Assembly: GCA_009776625.1 (NCBI GenBank)
Contig: WRNL01000001.1
Coordinates: 1 to 42,310 of the forward strand
Origin: Methanomassiliicoccaceae archaeon
Lineage (GTDB): Archaea > Thermoplasmatota > Thermoplasmata > Methanomassiliicoccales > Methanomethylophilaceae
DNA length: 42,310 nt
Reading direction: 5' to 3'
Shown: one piece after another, positions 14,391 to 22,317 of the stretch
How the letters are laid out: every line of letters begins with the position of its first letter
Numbering within the stretch: the stretch's first letter is position 1
Translations under genes and position numbers: made by a program
Notes under the pieces: model-generated
Told to the model about the DNA's origin: nothing
What the model saw: only the letters and a program-made list of their open reading frames with translations
The model's database searches: none

Positions 14391-16568
14391 TCACCTTATG
14401 AACAGCAGCTCCCTGTACTTCGGCAGGGGCCACATCTGGTCGTCCACTATGTTCTCGAGGGCGTCGACGTACCCCCTCATGCTGTCCATGCGGGGGATGA
14501 GCCTGTCGTGGTACGCCACGGCCATCTCGCGCCCCTCCAGCGCGGAGAACTCGTCGCACATCCGGTCCATGTCGTCGGCGGCCGTCCTGATGAAGTTGAT
14601 ATAGTCCGCTATCTCCTTTATCTGCCGGAGCTCCTGGGGGGAGTACTTCTCGAACTCCTCGTCCGTGAAGAGCTCCCTGCTCTTCAGGACGTTGTCGAAG
14701 AGGACGTTCTGGAACCTGATCGCCACCGGTATCACGTGGTTGTAGGCCAGGTCGCTCAGCACCCTCGACTCTATCTCGACCTTCATTGCGTAGTGCGCCC
14801 ATGCAACCTCGTTCCTCGCCCTGAGCTCGACCTCCGAGAGCACGCCCGTGTCCTCGTACATCTTTATCGTTCCAGGGGAGGTGAAGTGGTCCAGCACCGC
14901 CGGGACGGAGCCCTCCGTGTCGAGGCCGCGGCGCCCCGCCTCCTCCTCCCACTCCCCTGAGTACCCGTTGCCGTCGAAGCACACGGCCCTGCTGGCCCTG
15001 TACGCCTCGCGGGTCTCGTCCAGGACGGCCTTCATGACGGGCTCGCCTGCCGACACCCTCCCGTCGACCGCCTCCTTGAACCGCCTGAGCTGGTACGCCA
15101 CGGCCGTGTTCAGCGCCGTCATGGGGGAGGCGCAGTTGGCCGACGACCCCACCGCCCTGAACTCGAAGCGGTTCCCCGTGAAGGCGAACGGCGACGTCCT
15201 GTTCCTGTCGGTGTTGTCCACGAGCAGCTCGGGGACCTGCGGTATGCCCACGCCGCGCCCCCTCTTGTCCTCCATCTTGACAACGCCGTCCGTGCCGAGG
15301 AGCTCCTCGAAGGCCGCCGTTATCTGCGACCCCAGGAACGAGGACATTATGGTCGGCGGCGCCTCGCTCGACCCGAGCCTGTGGGCGTTGGATGCGGATA
15401 CGATGGACGCCTTGAGGAGCCCGTTGTTGTCGTGCACCGCCTTCAGGACGTTCGCCATGAATGCGAAGAACCTGAGGTTCTCCTCGTCCGTCCTCCCAGG
15501 GGAGAGCAGGGACACGCCGTCGGCCGTGCCCAGCGACCAGTTGCAGTGCTTGCCTGACCCGTTGATCCCCTTGAACGGCTTCTCGTGGAAGAGGACCTTG
15601 AACTTGTGGCGGTCTGCCACCCTCCTCATTATCGACATGAGCAGTAGGTTATGGTCCACGGCAAGGTCCATCTCCTCGTAGACGGGGGCGATCTCGAACT
15701 GGTTCGGGGCGACCTCGTTGTGCCTCGTCTTGAGGGGTATCCCGAGCTTGTAGCCCTCGAACTCCACCTCCTTCATGAACTCCATCACCCTCGGGGGTAT
15801 GGAGCCGAAGTAATGGTCGTCCAGCTGCTGGTTCCTCGCGCTGCCGTGCCCTATGAGCGTCCTGTCCGAGAGCATCAGGTCGGGGCGCAGGGCGTACAGG
15901 GAGCTGTCCACCAGGAAGTACTCCTGCTCCCACCCGAGGAAACAGGAGACAGCGGCGTCCCCCATCCCAAAGTAGGCGAGGACGTCCGAGGCCGCCCTCT
16001 TCACGGCGGACGTGGACCTCATGAGCGGGGTCTTGTAGTCGAGCGCCTCCCCCGTGTACGATATGAACACCGTCGGTATGCACAGGCAGTCCCCGAGTAT
16101 GAATGCGGGGGACGACGGGTCCCAGGCGGTGTACCCCCTCGCCTCGAAGGTGTTCCTCAGCCCCCCGCTGGGGAAGGAGGATGCATCCGGCTCCTGCTGG
16201 CACAGCTTGTCGCCGCTGAACTCCTCCAGAGACCTCCCCGCCACGCGCGGCTCGGCGAAGGAGTCGTGCTTCTCGGCGGTCCCCCCCGTCAGGGGCTGGA
16301 ACCAGTGCGTGTAGTGGGTCGCCCCCATGTCCATGGCCCAGCGCTTCATCCCGGACGCCACGTGCTCCCCGACCCACTTGTCGAGGGTCACGCCGTTCTC
16401 GATCGACTCGTAGACTATCATCCTCGTCTCGGAGGAGAGGTACTTCCTCATCGCCTCCCTGTTGAAGACGTTGCAGCCGTAGTAGGAGGAGGTGTCCCTG
16501 GCCGGCGGCACCGCCTCTACCGGTTCCCTGTCAAAAGCCTGCTCTATGGCGCTGAACCTTCCTGGCAT
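14391..16568 (-). CDS. glnN: Glutamine synthetase type III
   Basis: ATP-dependent synthesis of glutamine from glutamate and ammonia, the main ammonium-assimilation step. At 725 residues it is the long type III form (types I and II are about 350-470). Diagnostic segments: THWFQPLTGGTAEKHDSF, then HNEVAPNQFEIAPVYEE, and KVLFHEKPFKGINGSGKHCNW, the latter two with metal- and ammonia-site residues. ATG 16568 is chosen because the TATA-like box at 16588-16593 is centred about 23 bases upstream, giving a leaderless mRNA; a GTG at 16583 would add five residues. A perfect 13-base palindrome abuts the promoter. It is divergent from hisHF. Confidence 0.95.
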   Translation of the reverse strand: MPGRFSAIEQAFDREPVEAVPPARDTSSYYGCNVFNREAMRKYLSSETRMIVYESIENGVTLDKWVGEHVASGMKRWAMDMGATHYTHWFQPLTGGTAEKHDSFAEPRVAGRSLEEFSGDKLCQQEPDASSFPSGGLRNTFEARGYTAWDPSSPAFILGDCLCIPTVFISYTGEALDYKTPLMRSTSAVKRAASDVLAYFGMGDAAVSCFLGWEQEYFLVDSSLYALRPDLMLSDRTLIGHGSARNQQLDDHYFGSIPPRVMEFMKEVEFEGYKLGIPLKTRHNEVAPNQFEIAPVYEEMDLAVDHNLLLMSIMRRVADRHKFKVLFHEKPFKGINGSGKHCNWSLGTADGVSLLSPGRTDEENLRFFAFMANVLKAVHDNNGLLKASIVSASNAHRLGSSEAPPTIMSSFLGSQITAAFEELLGTDGVVKMEDKRGRGVGIPQVPELLVDNTDRNRTSPFAFTGNRFEFRAVGSSANCASPMTALNTAVAYQLRRFKEAVDGRVSAGEPVMKAVLDETREAYRASRAVCFDGNGYSGEWEEEAGRRGLDTEGSVPAVLDHFTSPGTIKMYEDTGVLSEVELRARNEVAWAHYAMKVEIESRVLSDLAYNHVIPVAIRFQNVLFDNVLKSRELFTDEEFEKYSPQELRQIKEIADYINFIRTAADDMDRMCDEFSALEGREMAVAYHDRLIPRMDSMRGYVDALENIVDDQMWPLPKYRELLFIR

Positions 16569-16586
16569 GGGCGCCGATTCCACTGA

Positions 16587-16613
16587 TTATAAATATACTT
16601 TTCCAGGCTGGAA
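16587..16613 (-). promoter_or_regulatory. glnN promoter with adjoining palindrome
   Basis: On the minus strand the TATA-like TTTATA (16588-16593) is preceded by the perfect palindrome TTCCAG-G-CTGGAA at 16601-16613, which overlaps where the B recognition element would be. This is a good position for a nitrogen repressor or activator. It resembles, in reversed orientation, the GGAA-N6-TTCC operator known for NrpR of methanogens, but is not that sequence. Confidence 0.55.
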
Positions 16614-16619
16614 CGACTG

Positions 16620-16675
16620 TGCGACCGTTTTTGACCGACCCCTCGTACGAAGGGCGCGCGTGATCCTCGTGCGAC
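16620..16675. repeat. Repeated GTGCGACCG motifs in the glnN-hisH gap
   Basis: GTGCGACCG occurs twice (about 16619-16627 and 16669-16677), with the 8-base palindrome TCGTACGA at about 16644-16651 between them. The cluster lies in the divergent region between glnN and hisH and may be a binding site for a shared regulator. Confidence 0.35.
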
Positions 16676-16709
16676 CGCCTGCGGGAACCAGGAGGCAGCT
16701 GTAACAAGG

Positions 16710-16719
16710 TTTTTTATCC
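16710..16719 (+). promoter_or_regulatory. TATA-like box for the hisHF operon
   Basis: TTTTTTATCC is centred about 32 bases before the ATG of a small leader frame at 16747, predicting transcription from about 16740. Confidence 0.45.
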
Positions 16720-16746
16720 TTTTCGCACATGGCCGCACACAGCACC

Positions 16747-16815
16747 ATGACCATGAAGATGACGATCCCACAAGGGGGGCGGCCGGACGCCGGGGGGGTG
16801 GCCCGGTGCGGCTGA
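16747..16815 (+). CDS. Possible 22-codon leader peptide before hisH
   Basis: A short open frame begins at the first ATG after the predicted transcript start, reads MTMKMTIPQGGRPDAGG and ends with TGA at 16813-16815. It overlaps the GTG start of hisH (16806) by 10 bases in another frame. HisH has no ATG and only a poor ribosome site, so translation of hisH may depend on ribosomes terminating here. The peptide has no histidine, so it is not a bacterial-type his attenuator. Whether it is translated is unknown. Confidence 0.35.
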   Translation: MTMKMTIPQGGRPDAGGVARCG

Positions 16816-17411
16816 CTGTTTCGCTGGCCGACTACGGCGTGGGCAACCTTCACTCGATCAACAAGGCCCTTGTGAACGCCGGGGGGGACGTCAGGGTGGT
16901 GACCGACATGGGGCGCCTGGCCGACTCCGGGTGCATTGTGTTCCCCGGCGTGGGGGCGTTCGACAGGACCATGGAGAGGCTCGCCCCGCACAGGGACGGC
17001 ATCCGCGAGGCCCTCGCGTCCGGGGTCCCCGCACTCGGCATCTGCATAGGGATGCACATACTCTTCGACGGGAGCGACGAGGGGGCCGCTGGCGGGCTGG
17101 GCCTCATACCCGGCAGGGTCAGGCGCCTCACTGCAGGGCAGATCCCGCACATGGGGTGGAACTCGGTGGAGACCGAGGACGGGATGTTCGACGGGGTGGG
17201 CGACAGGCACTTCTATTTCGCGCACTCCTACTTCGGCGACCCGGAGGACCGCGCCCTGGTGATAGGCACGGCAGAGCACGGTGGCGCAGAGATGCCGGCC
17301 CTGTTCAGAAAGAAGAACGTTTACGGCTGCCAGTTCCACCCCGAGAAGAGCGGCATCTCGGGAGGCCGGTTCATAAGGAACTTCATAGATTTTGCAAAGG
17401 GGCTGCAATGA
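16806..17411 (+). CDS. hisH: Imidazole glycerol phosphate synthase, glutaminase subunit
   Basis: Releases ammonia from glutamine for HisF in histidine biosynthesis. The 201-residue class I glutamine amidotransferase has LADYGVGNLHSI at the N-terminus, the nucleophile Cys80 in ALGICIGMHILF, and the His178/Glu180 pair in CQFHPEKSG, completing the catalytic triad. GTG 16806 is the only start that keeps the conserved first strand; it overlaps a small leader frame. HisF follows, with its start 22 bases after the HisH stop, so the two subunits are made from one message. Confidence 0.95.
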   Translation: MRLTVSLADYGVGNLHSINKALVNAGGDVRVVTDMGRLADSGCIVFPGVGAFDRTMERLAPHRDGIREALASGVPALGICIGMHILFDGSDEGAAGGLGLIPGRVRRLTAGQIPHMGWNSVETEDGMFDGVGDRHFYFAHSYFGDPEDRALVIGTAEHGGAEMPALFRKKNVYGCQFHPEKSGISGGRFIRNFIDFAKGLQ

Positions 17412-17433
17412 ACATGAGATGGGGGGCCGTACA

Positions 17434-18186
17434 ATGCTCACTAAAAGGATAATCCCCTGCCTCGACGTCAAGGGGGGAAGGGTCGTCAAAGGCGTCAGGT
17501 TCCAGGACCTCGCCGATGTCGGGCATCCGCCCGGCCTCGCCGGGGGGTACGAGGCGCAGGGCGCCGACGAGGTGGTGTTCCTCGACATATCCGCCACGTT
17601 GGAGGCGAGGGAGACGACGCTGCGCATGGTGTCCGAGACTGCGGAACGGCTGTTCGTGCCGCTGACGGTCGGCGGGGGGATAAGGACGAGGCAGGACATG
17701 AGGGCCGCGCTCAACGCCGGGGCGGACAAGGTGTCGGTCAACTCCGCCGCTGTGGCGGACCCGTCGATCATAAGCGAGTGCGCGGAGGACTTCGGGAGGC
17801 AGTGCGTGGTGGTTGCCATAGACGCCAAGCGGGCGGGCGGGCGCTGGGAGGTCCGCACGCACGGGGGGACCGTGCCCACGGGGATCGATGCGGTCGAGTG
17901 GGCCGGGAAGGCCGAGGACCTCGGCGCCGGAGAGATCCTCCTGACCTCCATGGACGCGGACGGCGTCGGGCAGGGCTACGACACCGCCCTCACAGCGGCG
18001 GTCGCCGATGCCGTGTCGGTGCCCGTGATAGCGTCCGGGGGGGTCGGCTCCATGGAGCACATATACCAGGTGTTCGCACAGACCGGTGCGGCGGCCGCCT
18101 TGGCCGCCTCGATGTTCCACTACGGCGAATGCACCGTCGGGCAGGTGAAGGAGTACCTCAGGGACAGGGGCGTGGCGGTGAGATGA
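17434..18186 (+). CDS. hisF: Imidazole glycerol phosphate synthase, cyclase subunit
   Basis: The (beta/alpha)8-barrel cyclase that, with ammonia from HisH, converts PRFAR to imidazole glycerol phosphate and AICAR. The 250 residues open MLTKRIIPCLDVKGGRVVKG, the standard HisF start with catalytic Asp11. GGGIRTRQDM and IASGGVGSMEH are the phosphate-binding loops, and VAIDAK holds the second catalytic aspartate. The frame is open for 14 codons before ATG 17434, but this start fits the family and follows a G-rich ribosome-site-like sequence. No other his genes are nearby. Confidence 0.96.
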   Translation: MLTKRIIPCLDVKGGRVVKGVRFQDLADVGHPPGLAGGYEAQGADEVVFLDISATLEARETTLRMVSETAERLFVPLTVGGGIRTRQDMRAALNAGADKVSVNSAAVADPSIISECAEDFGRQCVVVAIDAKRAGGRWEVRTHGGTVPTGIDAVEWAGKAEDLGAGEILLTSMDADGVGQGYDTALTAAVADAVSVPVIASGGVGSMEHIYQVFAQTGAAAALAASMFHYGECTVGQVKEYLRDRGVAVR

Positions 18187-18228
18187 CACCTGGCAGAGCA
18201 TGCCGCCGGCCGCCTTAGAAAGAAAATG

Positions 18229-18234
18229 TTTATA
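18229..18234 (+). promoter_or_regulatory. TATA box of argG
   Basis: TTTATA preceded by an A-rich B-element-like AGAAAATG; centred 27 bases before ATG 18259, which predicts a leaderless transcript and decides the start codon. Confidence 0.6.
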
Positions 18235-18258
18235 CCCAAAGCGAAAATGTGCTGTACG

Positions 18259-19488
18259 ATGACTACAGGAAAGAAAGCGTCCGGCGAGAGGGAAAGGGTT
18301 GTTTTGGCTTACTCGGGCGGCCTTGACACGTCGGTCGCCATCAGATGGCTGCATGATAAGTACGACTTGGACGTCATAGCTGTCGCGGTCAACGTGGGGC
18401 AGCCTGACAACGAGGACGATATAATCGCAAGGGCGATGGCCATCGGCGCGATAAAGGCCGAGTACGTGGACGCGAGGGAGGAGTTCGTCACGGACTACAT
18501 TTGGCCCTCGCTGAAGGCGAACGCCATGTACCAGGGGGTCTACCCCCTGAGCACGGCCGTCGCGAGACCGGTCATCATCAAGAAGCTGGTGGAGATCGCG
18601 AAGAGGGAAGGGGCCGCGTACATAGCGCACGGGTGCACCGCGAAGGGCAACGACCAGGTGCGCTTCGACGTGGGGATAATGTCTCTCGGCCCGGAATTGA
18701 AGATAATAGCCCCTATGAGGGACTGGGTGATGACGCGCGAGGAGGCGGTCGAGTATGCGCGTGCCAACAACCTCCCGATAGCATTGAAGAAAAAGAGCCC
18801 GTATTCCATAGACGAGAACCTCTGGGGGAGGAGTTGCGAGTGCGGCCCCCTCGAGGACCCTTGGATGGAGCCGCCGGAGGACTCGTGCGACTGGACGGCA
18901 CGCCCGGAGGACGCGCCGGACGAGCCCGAGTACCTGGAGATAACGTTCGAAAGGGGCATACCGGTCGGATACAACGGAAAGGAGATGGGGGGCGTCGCGC
19001 TGATAACGGAGCTGAACCGGATCGCGTCGAGGCACGGCATCGGGCGCATCGACCACGTCGAGGACCGCCTGATCGGGGTTAAGAGCAGGGAGACGTACGA
19101 GTGCCCCGCCGCGGTGATGCTGATCGCGGCGCACAGGGACATGGAGTTCCTCACCGTCGAGAAGGATGTCCTCGAGTTCAAGAGGGGCGTCGAGCAGAAG
19201 TACTCCGAGCTGGTCTACAACGGGCTGTGGTTCGGCGCCCTCCGCGAGTCCCTGGACCGGTTCATCGACGACACGCAGAAGTTCGTCACCGGGACGGTCA
19301 GGCTGAAGCTGTTCAAGGGGAGCGCGGCGGCCGTCGGGAGGAGGTCGGACTACTCGCTCTACGAGGAGGGCCTGTCCACATACTCGGAGGGGGATTCCTT
19401 CGACCATGCGTCGGCCGTCGGGTTCATCTATTGCTGGGGGCTCCCGAACAGGACAGCGGCGAAGGCCCACAAGAAGAGCAAGAGGTGA
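18259..19488 (+). CDS. argG: Argininosuccinate synthase
   Basis: ATP-dependent condensation of citrulline and aspartate, the penultimate step of arginine synthesis. The 409-residue product has the ATP-pyrophosphatase loop VVLAYSGGLDTSVAIRW near the N-terminus, then STAVARPVIIKKLVEIA and AHGCTAKGNDQVRF, which bind citrulline and aspartate. ATG 18259 is selected by its position 27 bases after a TATA box. Upstream in-frame ATGs at 18226 and 18247 are rejected, since 18226 lies before the TATA box. ArgH begins four bases after the stop, so the two last steps of the pathway form one operon. Confidence 0.96.
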   Translation: MTTGKKASGERERVVLAYSGGLDTSVAIRWLHDKYDLDVIAVAVNVGQPDNEDDIIARAMAIGAIKAEYVDAREEFVTDYIWPSLKANAMYQGVYPLSTAVARPVIIKKLVEIAKREGAAYIAHGCTAKGNDQVRFDVGIMSLGPELKIIAPMRDWVMTREEAVEYARANNLPIALKKKSPYSIDENLWGRSCECGPLEDPWMEPPEDSCDWTARPEDAPDEPEYLEITFERGIPVGYNGKEMGGVALITELNRIASRHGIGRIDHVEDRLIGVKSRETYECPAAVMLIAAHRDMEFLTVEKDVLEFKRGVEQKYSELVYNGLWFGALRESLDRFIDDTQKFVTGTVRLKLFKGSAAAVGRRSDYSLYEEGLSTYSEGDSFDHASAVGFIYCWGLPNRTAAKAHKKSKR

Positions 19489-19492
19489 CCGC

Positions 19493-20938
19493 ATGGTACA
19501 GAAAGCCCTTTGGTCCGGCAGGTACGGCAGCGGGATGGACGACTCGACCCTCGAGTTCACGTCGTCCCTCGACGTGGACGTCGCCCTGGGGTTCTATGAC
19601 ATCATGGGCTCCCTGGCACATGTGACTATGCTGAGGGACTGCGGCATACTCTCCAATAGCGACGCAGACGAGATTATCGATGGGCTGAGGACACTCCTCG
19701 ATGATGTGAGGGGAGGTAGGCTGGGGATCGACCACGGCCTCGAGGACATACACACGAACATAGAGCACGCCCTCACCGCGCTCAAGGGCCCCGTCGGAGG
19801 GAAGCTGCACACGGGCAGGAGCAGGAACGACCAGGTCGCGACGGACCTCAGGATGTACCTCCGCGACGCGGTGCTCGAGGCGGCGAAGTGCATCGATGCC
19901 CTTATCAAGACGCTTGTGGACCTGGCAGAGGGCTCGCGGAGCGCGATAATGCCTGGATTGACGCACATGCAGCATGCCCAGCCGGTCACTGCGGCGCAGC
20001 ACATGATGGCACATGCGTTCAGGCTCGGCAGGGACGCCGACAGGTTCCTGGAGTCGTTCGAGCGGATCAACGTGTGCCCGCTGGGCGCTGGCGCGCTGGC
20101 CGGCACCACGTACCCCATCGACCGTGGGCAGACCTCAGATCTGCTGGGGTTCGGGCGCCCCACCGAGAACTCGATGGACAGCGTCAGCGACAGGGACTTC
20201 GTGATGGAGGCCGCGTTCTGCGCATCGATGCTGGCGGTCCACCTGTCGTCGATGGCGGAGGAGCTCGTGCTGTGGTCGTCGCCGGAGTTCGGCTTCATAG
20301 AGATGGACGACAGGTACACCACCGGCTCGTCGATGATGCCGCAGAAGAAGAACCCGGACGTCGCAGAGCTCATAAGGGGGAGGGCGGGGGGCGTGATAGG
20401 CGGGCTCGTCTCCGCGTTGGTGCTGGTGAAGGGCCTGCCGCTTACGTACAACCGCGACCTGCAGGAAGACAAGAAGGCGGTAATGGAGCCTATGCGCACC
20501 GTGGTGCAATGCGCGTCTATGATGTCCAAGGTCGTTTCCACGATGAGGTTCGACGAGGGCCGCATGTCCAGCCTAGTAAAGGAGGGGCACGTCAACGCGA
20601 CCGACATGGCTGACTACCTGGTGGCGAAGGGCATGCCCTTCCGCGAGGCGCACGGGGCCGTGGGCTCGGCGGTGAGGTTCTGCGTCCGCGAGAAGAAGGG
20701 GCTGGAAGAGCTGACGCTGTCCGAAATGAGAGGGTTCTCCGACCTCATAGACGAGGACGTGTTCGATGTCCTGCCCATCGAGAAATGCGTGGAAAGGCGC
20801 CGTTCCTTCGGCGGGACGTCCCCGCAGAGCGTCGAAGCGCAGATATCCATGACTCTCGATTCCCTGTCGGACAGAGAGTGCCGGATAAGCCGGAAGATGT
20901 CCGCGATCGATGACTGCTGGAACAGGCTCGCCGGCTGA
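19493..20938 (+). CDS. argH: Argininosuccinate lyase
   Basis: Cleaves argininosuccinate to arginine and fumarate. The 481-residue enzyme belongs to the fumarase/aspartase superfamily. LWSGRYGSGMDDSTLEFTSS opens it. HTGRSRNDQVATDLRMYL and GLTHMQHAQPVTAAQH are substrate-contact regions, and GSSMMPQKKNPDVAELIRG is the superfamily signature with the catalytic serine loop. ATG 19493 is four bases after the argG stop; the frame is open further upstream but only within argG. Its end lies 38 bases from the convergent gatB. Confidence 0.96.
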   Translation: MVQKALWSGRYGSGMDDSTLEFTSSLDVDVALGFYDIMGSLAHVTMLRDCGILSNSDADEIIDGLRTLLDDVRGGRLGIDHGLEDIHTNIEHALTALKGPVGGKLHTGRSRNDQVATDLRMYLRDAVLEAAKCIDALIKTLVDLAEGSRSAIMPGLTHMQHAQPVTAAQHMMAHAFRLGRDADRFLESFERINVCPLGAGALAGTTYPIDRGQTSDLLGFGRPTENSMDSVSDRDFVMEAAFCASMLAVHLSSMAEELVLWSSPEFGFIEMDDRYTTGSSMMPQKKNPDVAELIRGRAGGVIGGLVSALVLVKGLPLTYNRDLQEDKKAVMEPMRTVVQCASMMSKVVSTMRFDEGRMSSLVKEGHVNATDMADYLVAKGMPFREAHGAVGSAVRFCVREKKGLEELTLSEMRGFSDLIDEDVFDVLPIEKCVERRRSFGGTSPQSVEAQISMTLDSLSDRECRISRKMSAIDDCWNRLAG

Positions 20939-20976
20939 CAGCGCGTAACGGTGGCATCGGCCCGACAATGCTACGG

Positions 20977-22317
20977 TCAAGGCCTCCGGCCGAGGGCGCC
21001 CCTTGTCGCCGACACTATCTCGGATGATGAGTACCGCCCGCCCGCCTCCTTCATCACGTGCCCGATCACCCTGTTGACGGCTTTCTCGTTCCTTTTTATC
21101 TCGTCTATGATCCCTGGGTGCGCGTCCAGGTAGCCGTCGATTATCTGTTCCAGCCCTGCGCCCCGCCCGGGGTCGGACCCGGGACCGGCGCCCGTCATGT
21201 ATGCTTTCAGCCGGATGTCCGCCTCGGTGTCCGTCATCTCGCCCTTTGAGAACCTCCCTATTATGTCCGTTATCCCTCCGGGGTCCTTCCCGGTCGCCTC
21301 GAAGGCCCTCCAGTTGGCGCTCAGCGCCCCCGTCGCCCAATACACCGCCGTCTGGGGGGACCCGGTCTCCCTCGCTATCTCATCGAATACGTCGGCCAGG
21401 CCGGCGGAGGTCGACACTATCTGTTCGGCCGTCCTCATGTCTATGCCGTGGTCCCTGCTGATCCTTGCGGCCATCCCCGCGACGCTCTCTTTGGCCGATA
21501 TCGATCTTGCGAGGTCGCCTATGTGGAACACGCCCAGATCCGGCTCGTCGATGTAGCCGTAGTCCGCCTCGTACTCCTTCTTCCTGACGGACATGGTGAC
21601 CCCCCTCTCCTCGTCGAAGCGCCTGGTCTCCCTTTCGACCTTTCCCCCCGCCTTCAGGATCTTGACCTGTCTGACCGCCTCGAATGCCAGCGCCCTCTCG
21701 ACGTTCCTCAGCCCGGTGACGTTCTTCACCTCCGCCCTTTCCTCTCCCACAGAAATGTTGCAGTCGCAACGGATGCTCCTCTCGCCGTCGTTCGGAAGGT
21801 CTATGGCATGGCGGATGTCCGCCGTCAGCTGCCTGAGGAACTCCCGTGCCTCCGCTGGCGAGGAGAGATCGGGGTCGGTCACGATCTCCGCAAGGGCTAT
21901 GCCGCACCTGTTGTAATCGACCATGGACGAGTTGTCGCCCACCCTCTTAGTCTTCCCTGGATCCTCTTCGAGTTGTATCCTGGTGATCCCGACGGGCTTC
22001 CCCCCTTTCATGCGGTAGACGCCCCTGCCCCCGACAGGGTTGTCGTACTGTGTGATCTGGACGCTCTTGCTCATGTCGGGGTAGAAGTACGTCTTCCTGG
22101 AGAACCATATGGTCTCGGGGACCTCGCAGCCCAGCATCTTCGCCAGCATTATGCCGTGTTCCACCGCTTTCCTGTTCATCATGGGCTTGCTGCCGGGCAT
22201 TCCCAAGCATATCGGGCACACGTGCGTGTTGGGGGCGTCCGTATGGGCGGTCGGGCAGGGGCAGAACATCTTGGACGCGGTCGGGAGCTGCACGTGTATC
22301 TCGAGCCCTATCCTCAC
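20977..22317 (-). CDS. gatB: Asp/Glu-tRNA amidotransferase subunit B
   Basis: GatB binds the misacylated tRNA and performs the ATP-dependent phosphorylation and amidation in the GatCAB complex; in archaea GatCAB mainly makes Asn-tRNA. The 446-residue product begins VRIGLEIHVQLPTASKMFC (GTG start) and has CPICLGMPGSKPMMN, DYNRCGIALAEIVTDPDL and DGERSIRCDCNISV, followed by a YqeY-like C-terminal domain ending AGGRYSSSEIVSATRGAL. The GTG at 22317 overlaps the gatA stop as GTGA; this fits the conserved start, and the 58 in-frame codons further upstream are gatA sequence. Confidence 0.95.
   Translation of the reverse strand: MRIGLEIHVQLPTASKMFCPCPTAHTDAPNTHVCPICLGMPGSKPMMNRKAVEHGIMLAKMLGCEVPETIWFSRKTYFYPDMSKSVQITQYDNPVGGRGVYRMKGGKPVGITRIQLEEDPGKTKRVGDNSSMVDYNRCGIALAEIVTDPDLSSPAEAREFLRQLTADIRHAIDLPNDGERSIRCDCNISVGEERAEVKNVTGLRNVERALAFEAVRQVKILKAGGKVERETRRFDEERGVTMSVRKKEYEADYGYIDEPDLGVFHIGDLARSISAKESVAGMAARISRDHGIDMRTAEQIVSTSAGLADVFDEIARETGSPQTAVYWATGALSANWRAFEATGKDPGGITDIIGRFSKGEMTDTEADIRLKAYMTGAGPGSDPGRGAGLEQIIDGYLDAHPGIIDEIKRNEKAVNRVIGHVMKEAGGRYSSSEIVSATRGALGRRP

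Noticed and set aside
17383..19560. Open frame of 725 codons on the minus strand
   Set aside because: Antisense to hisF and argG, which are certain; the translation has no family resemblance.
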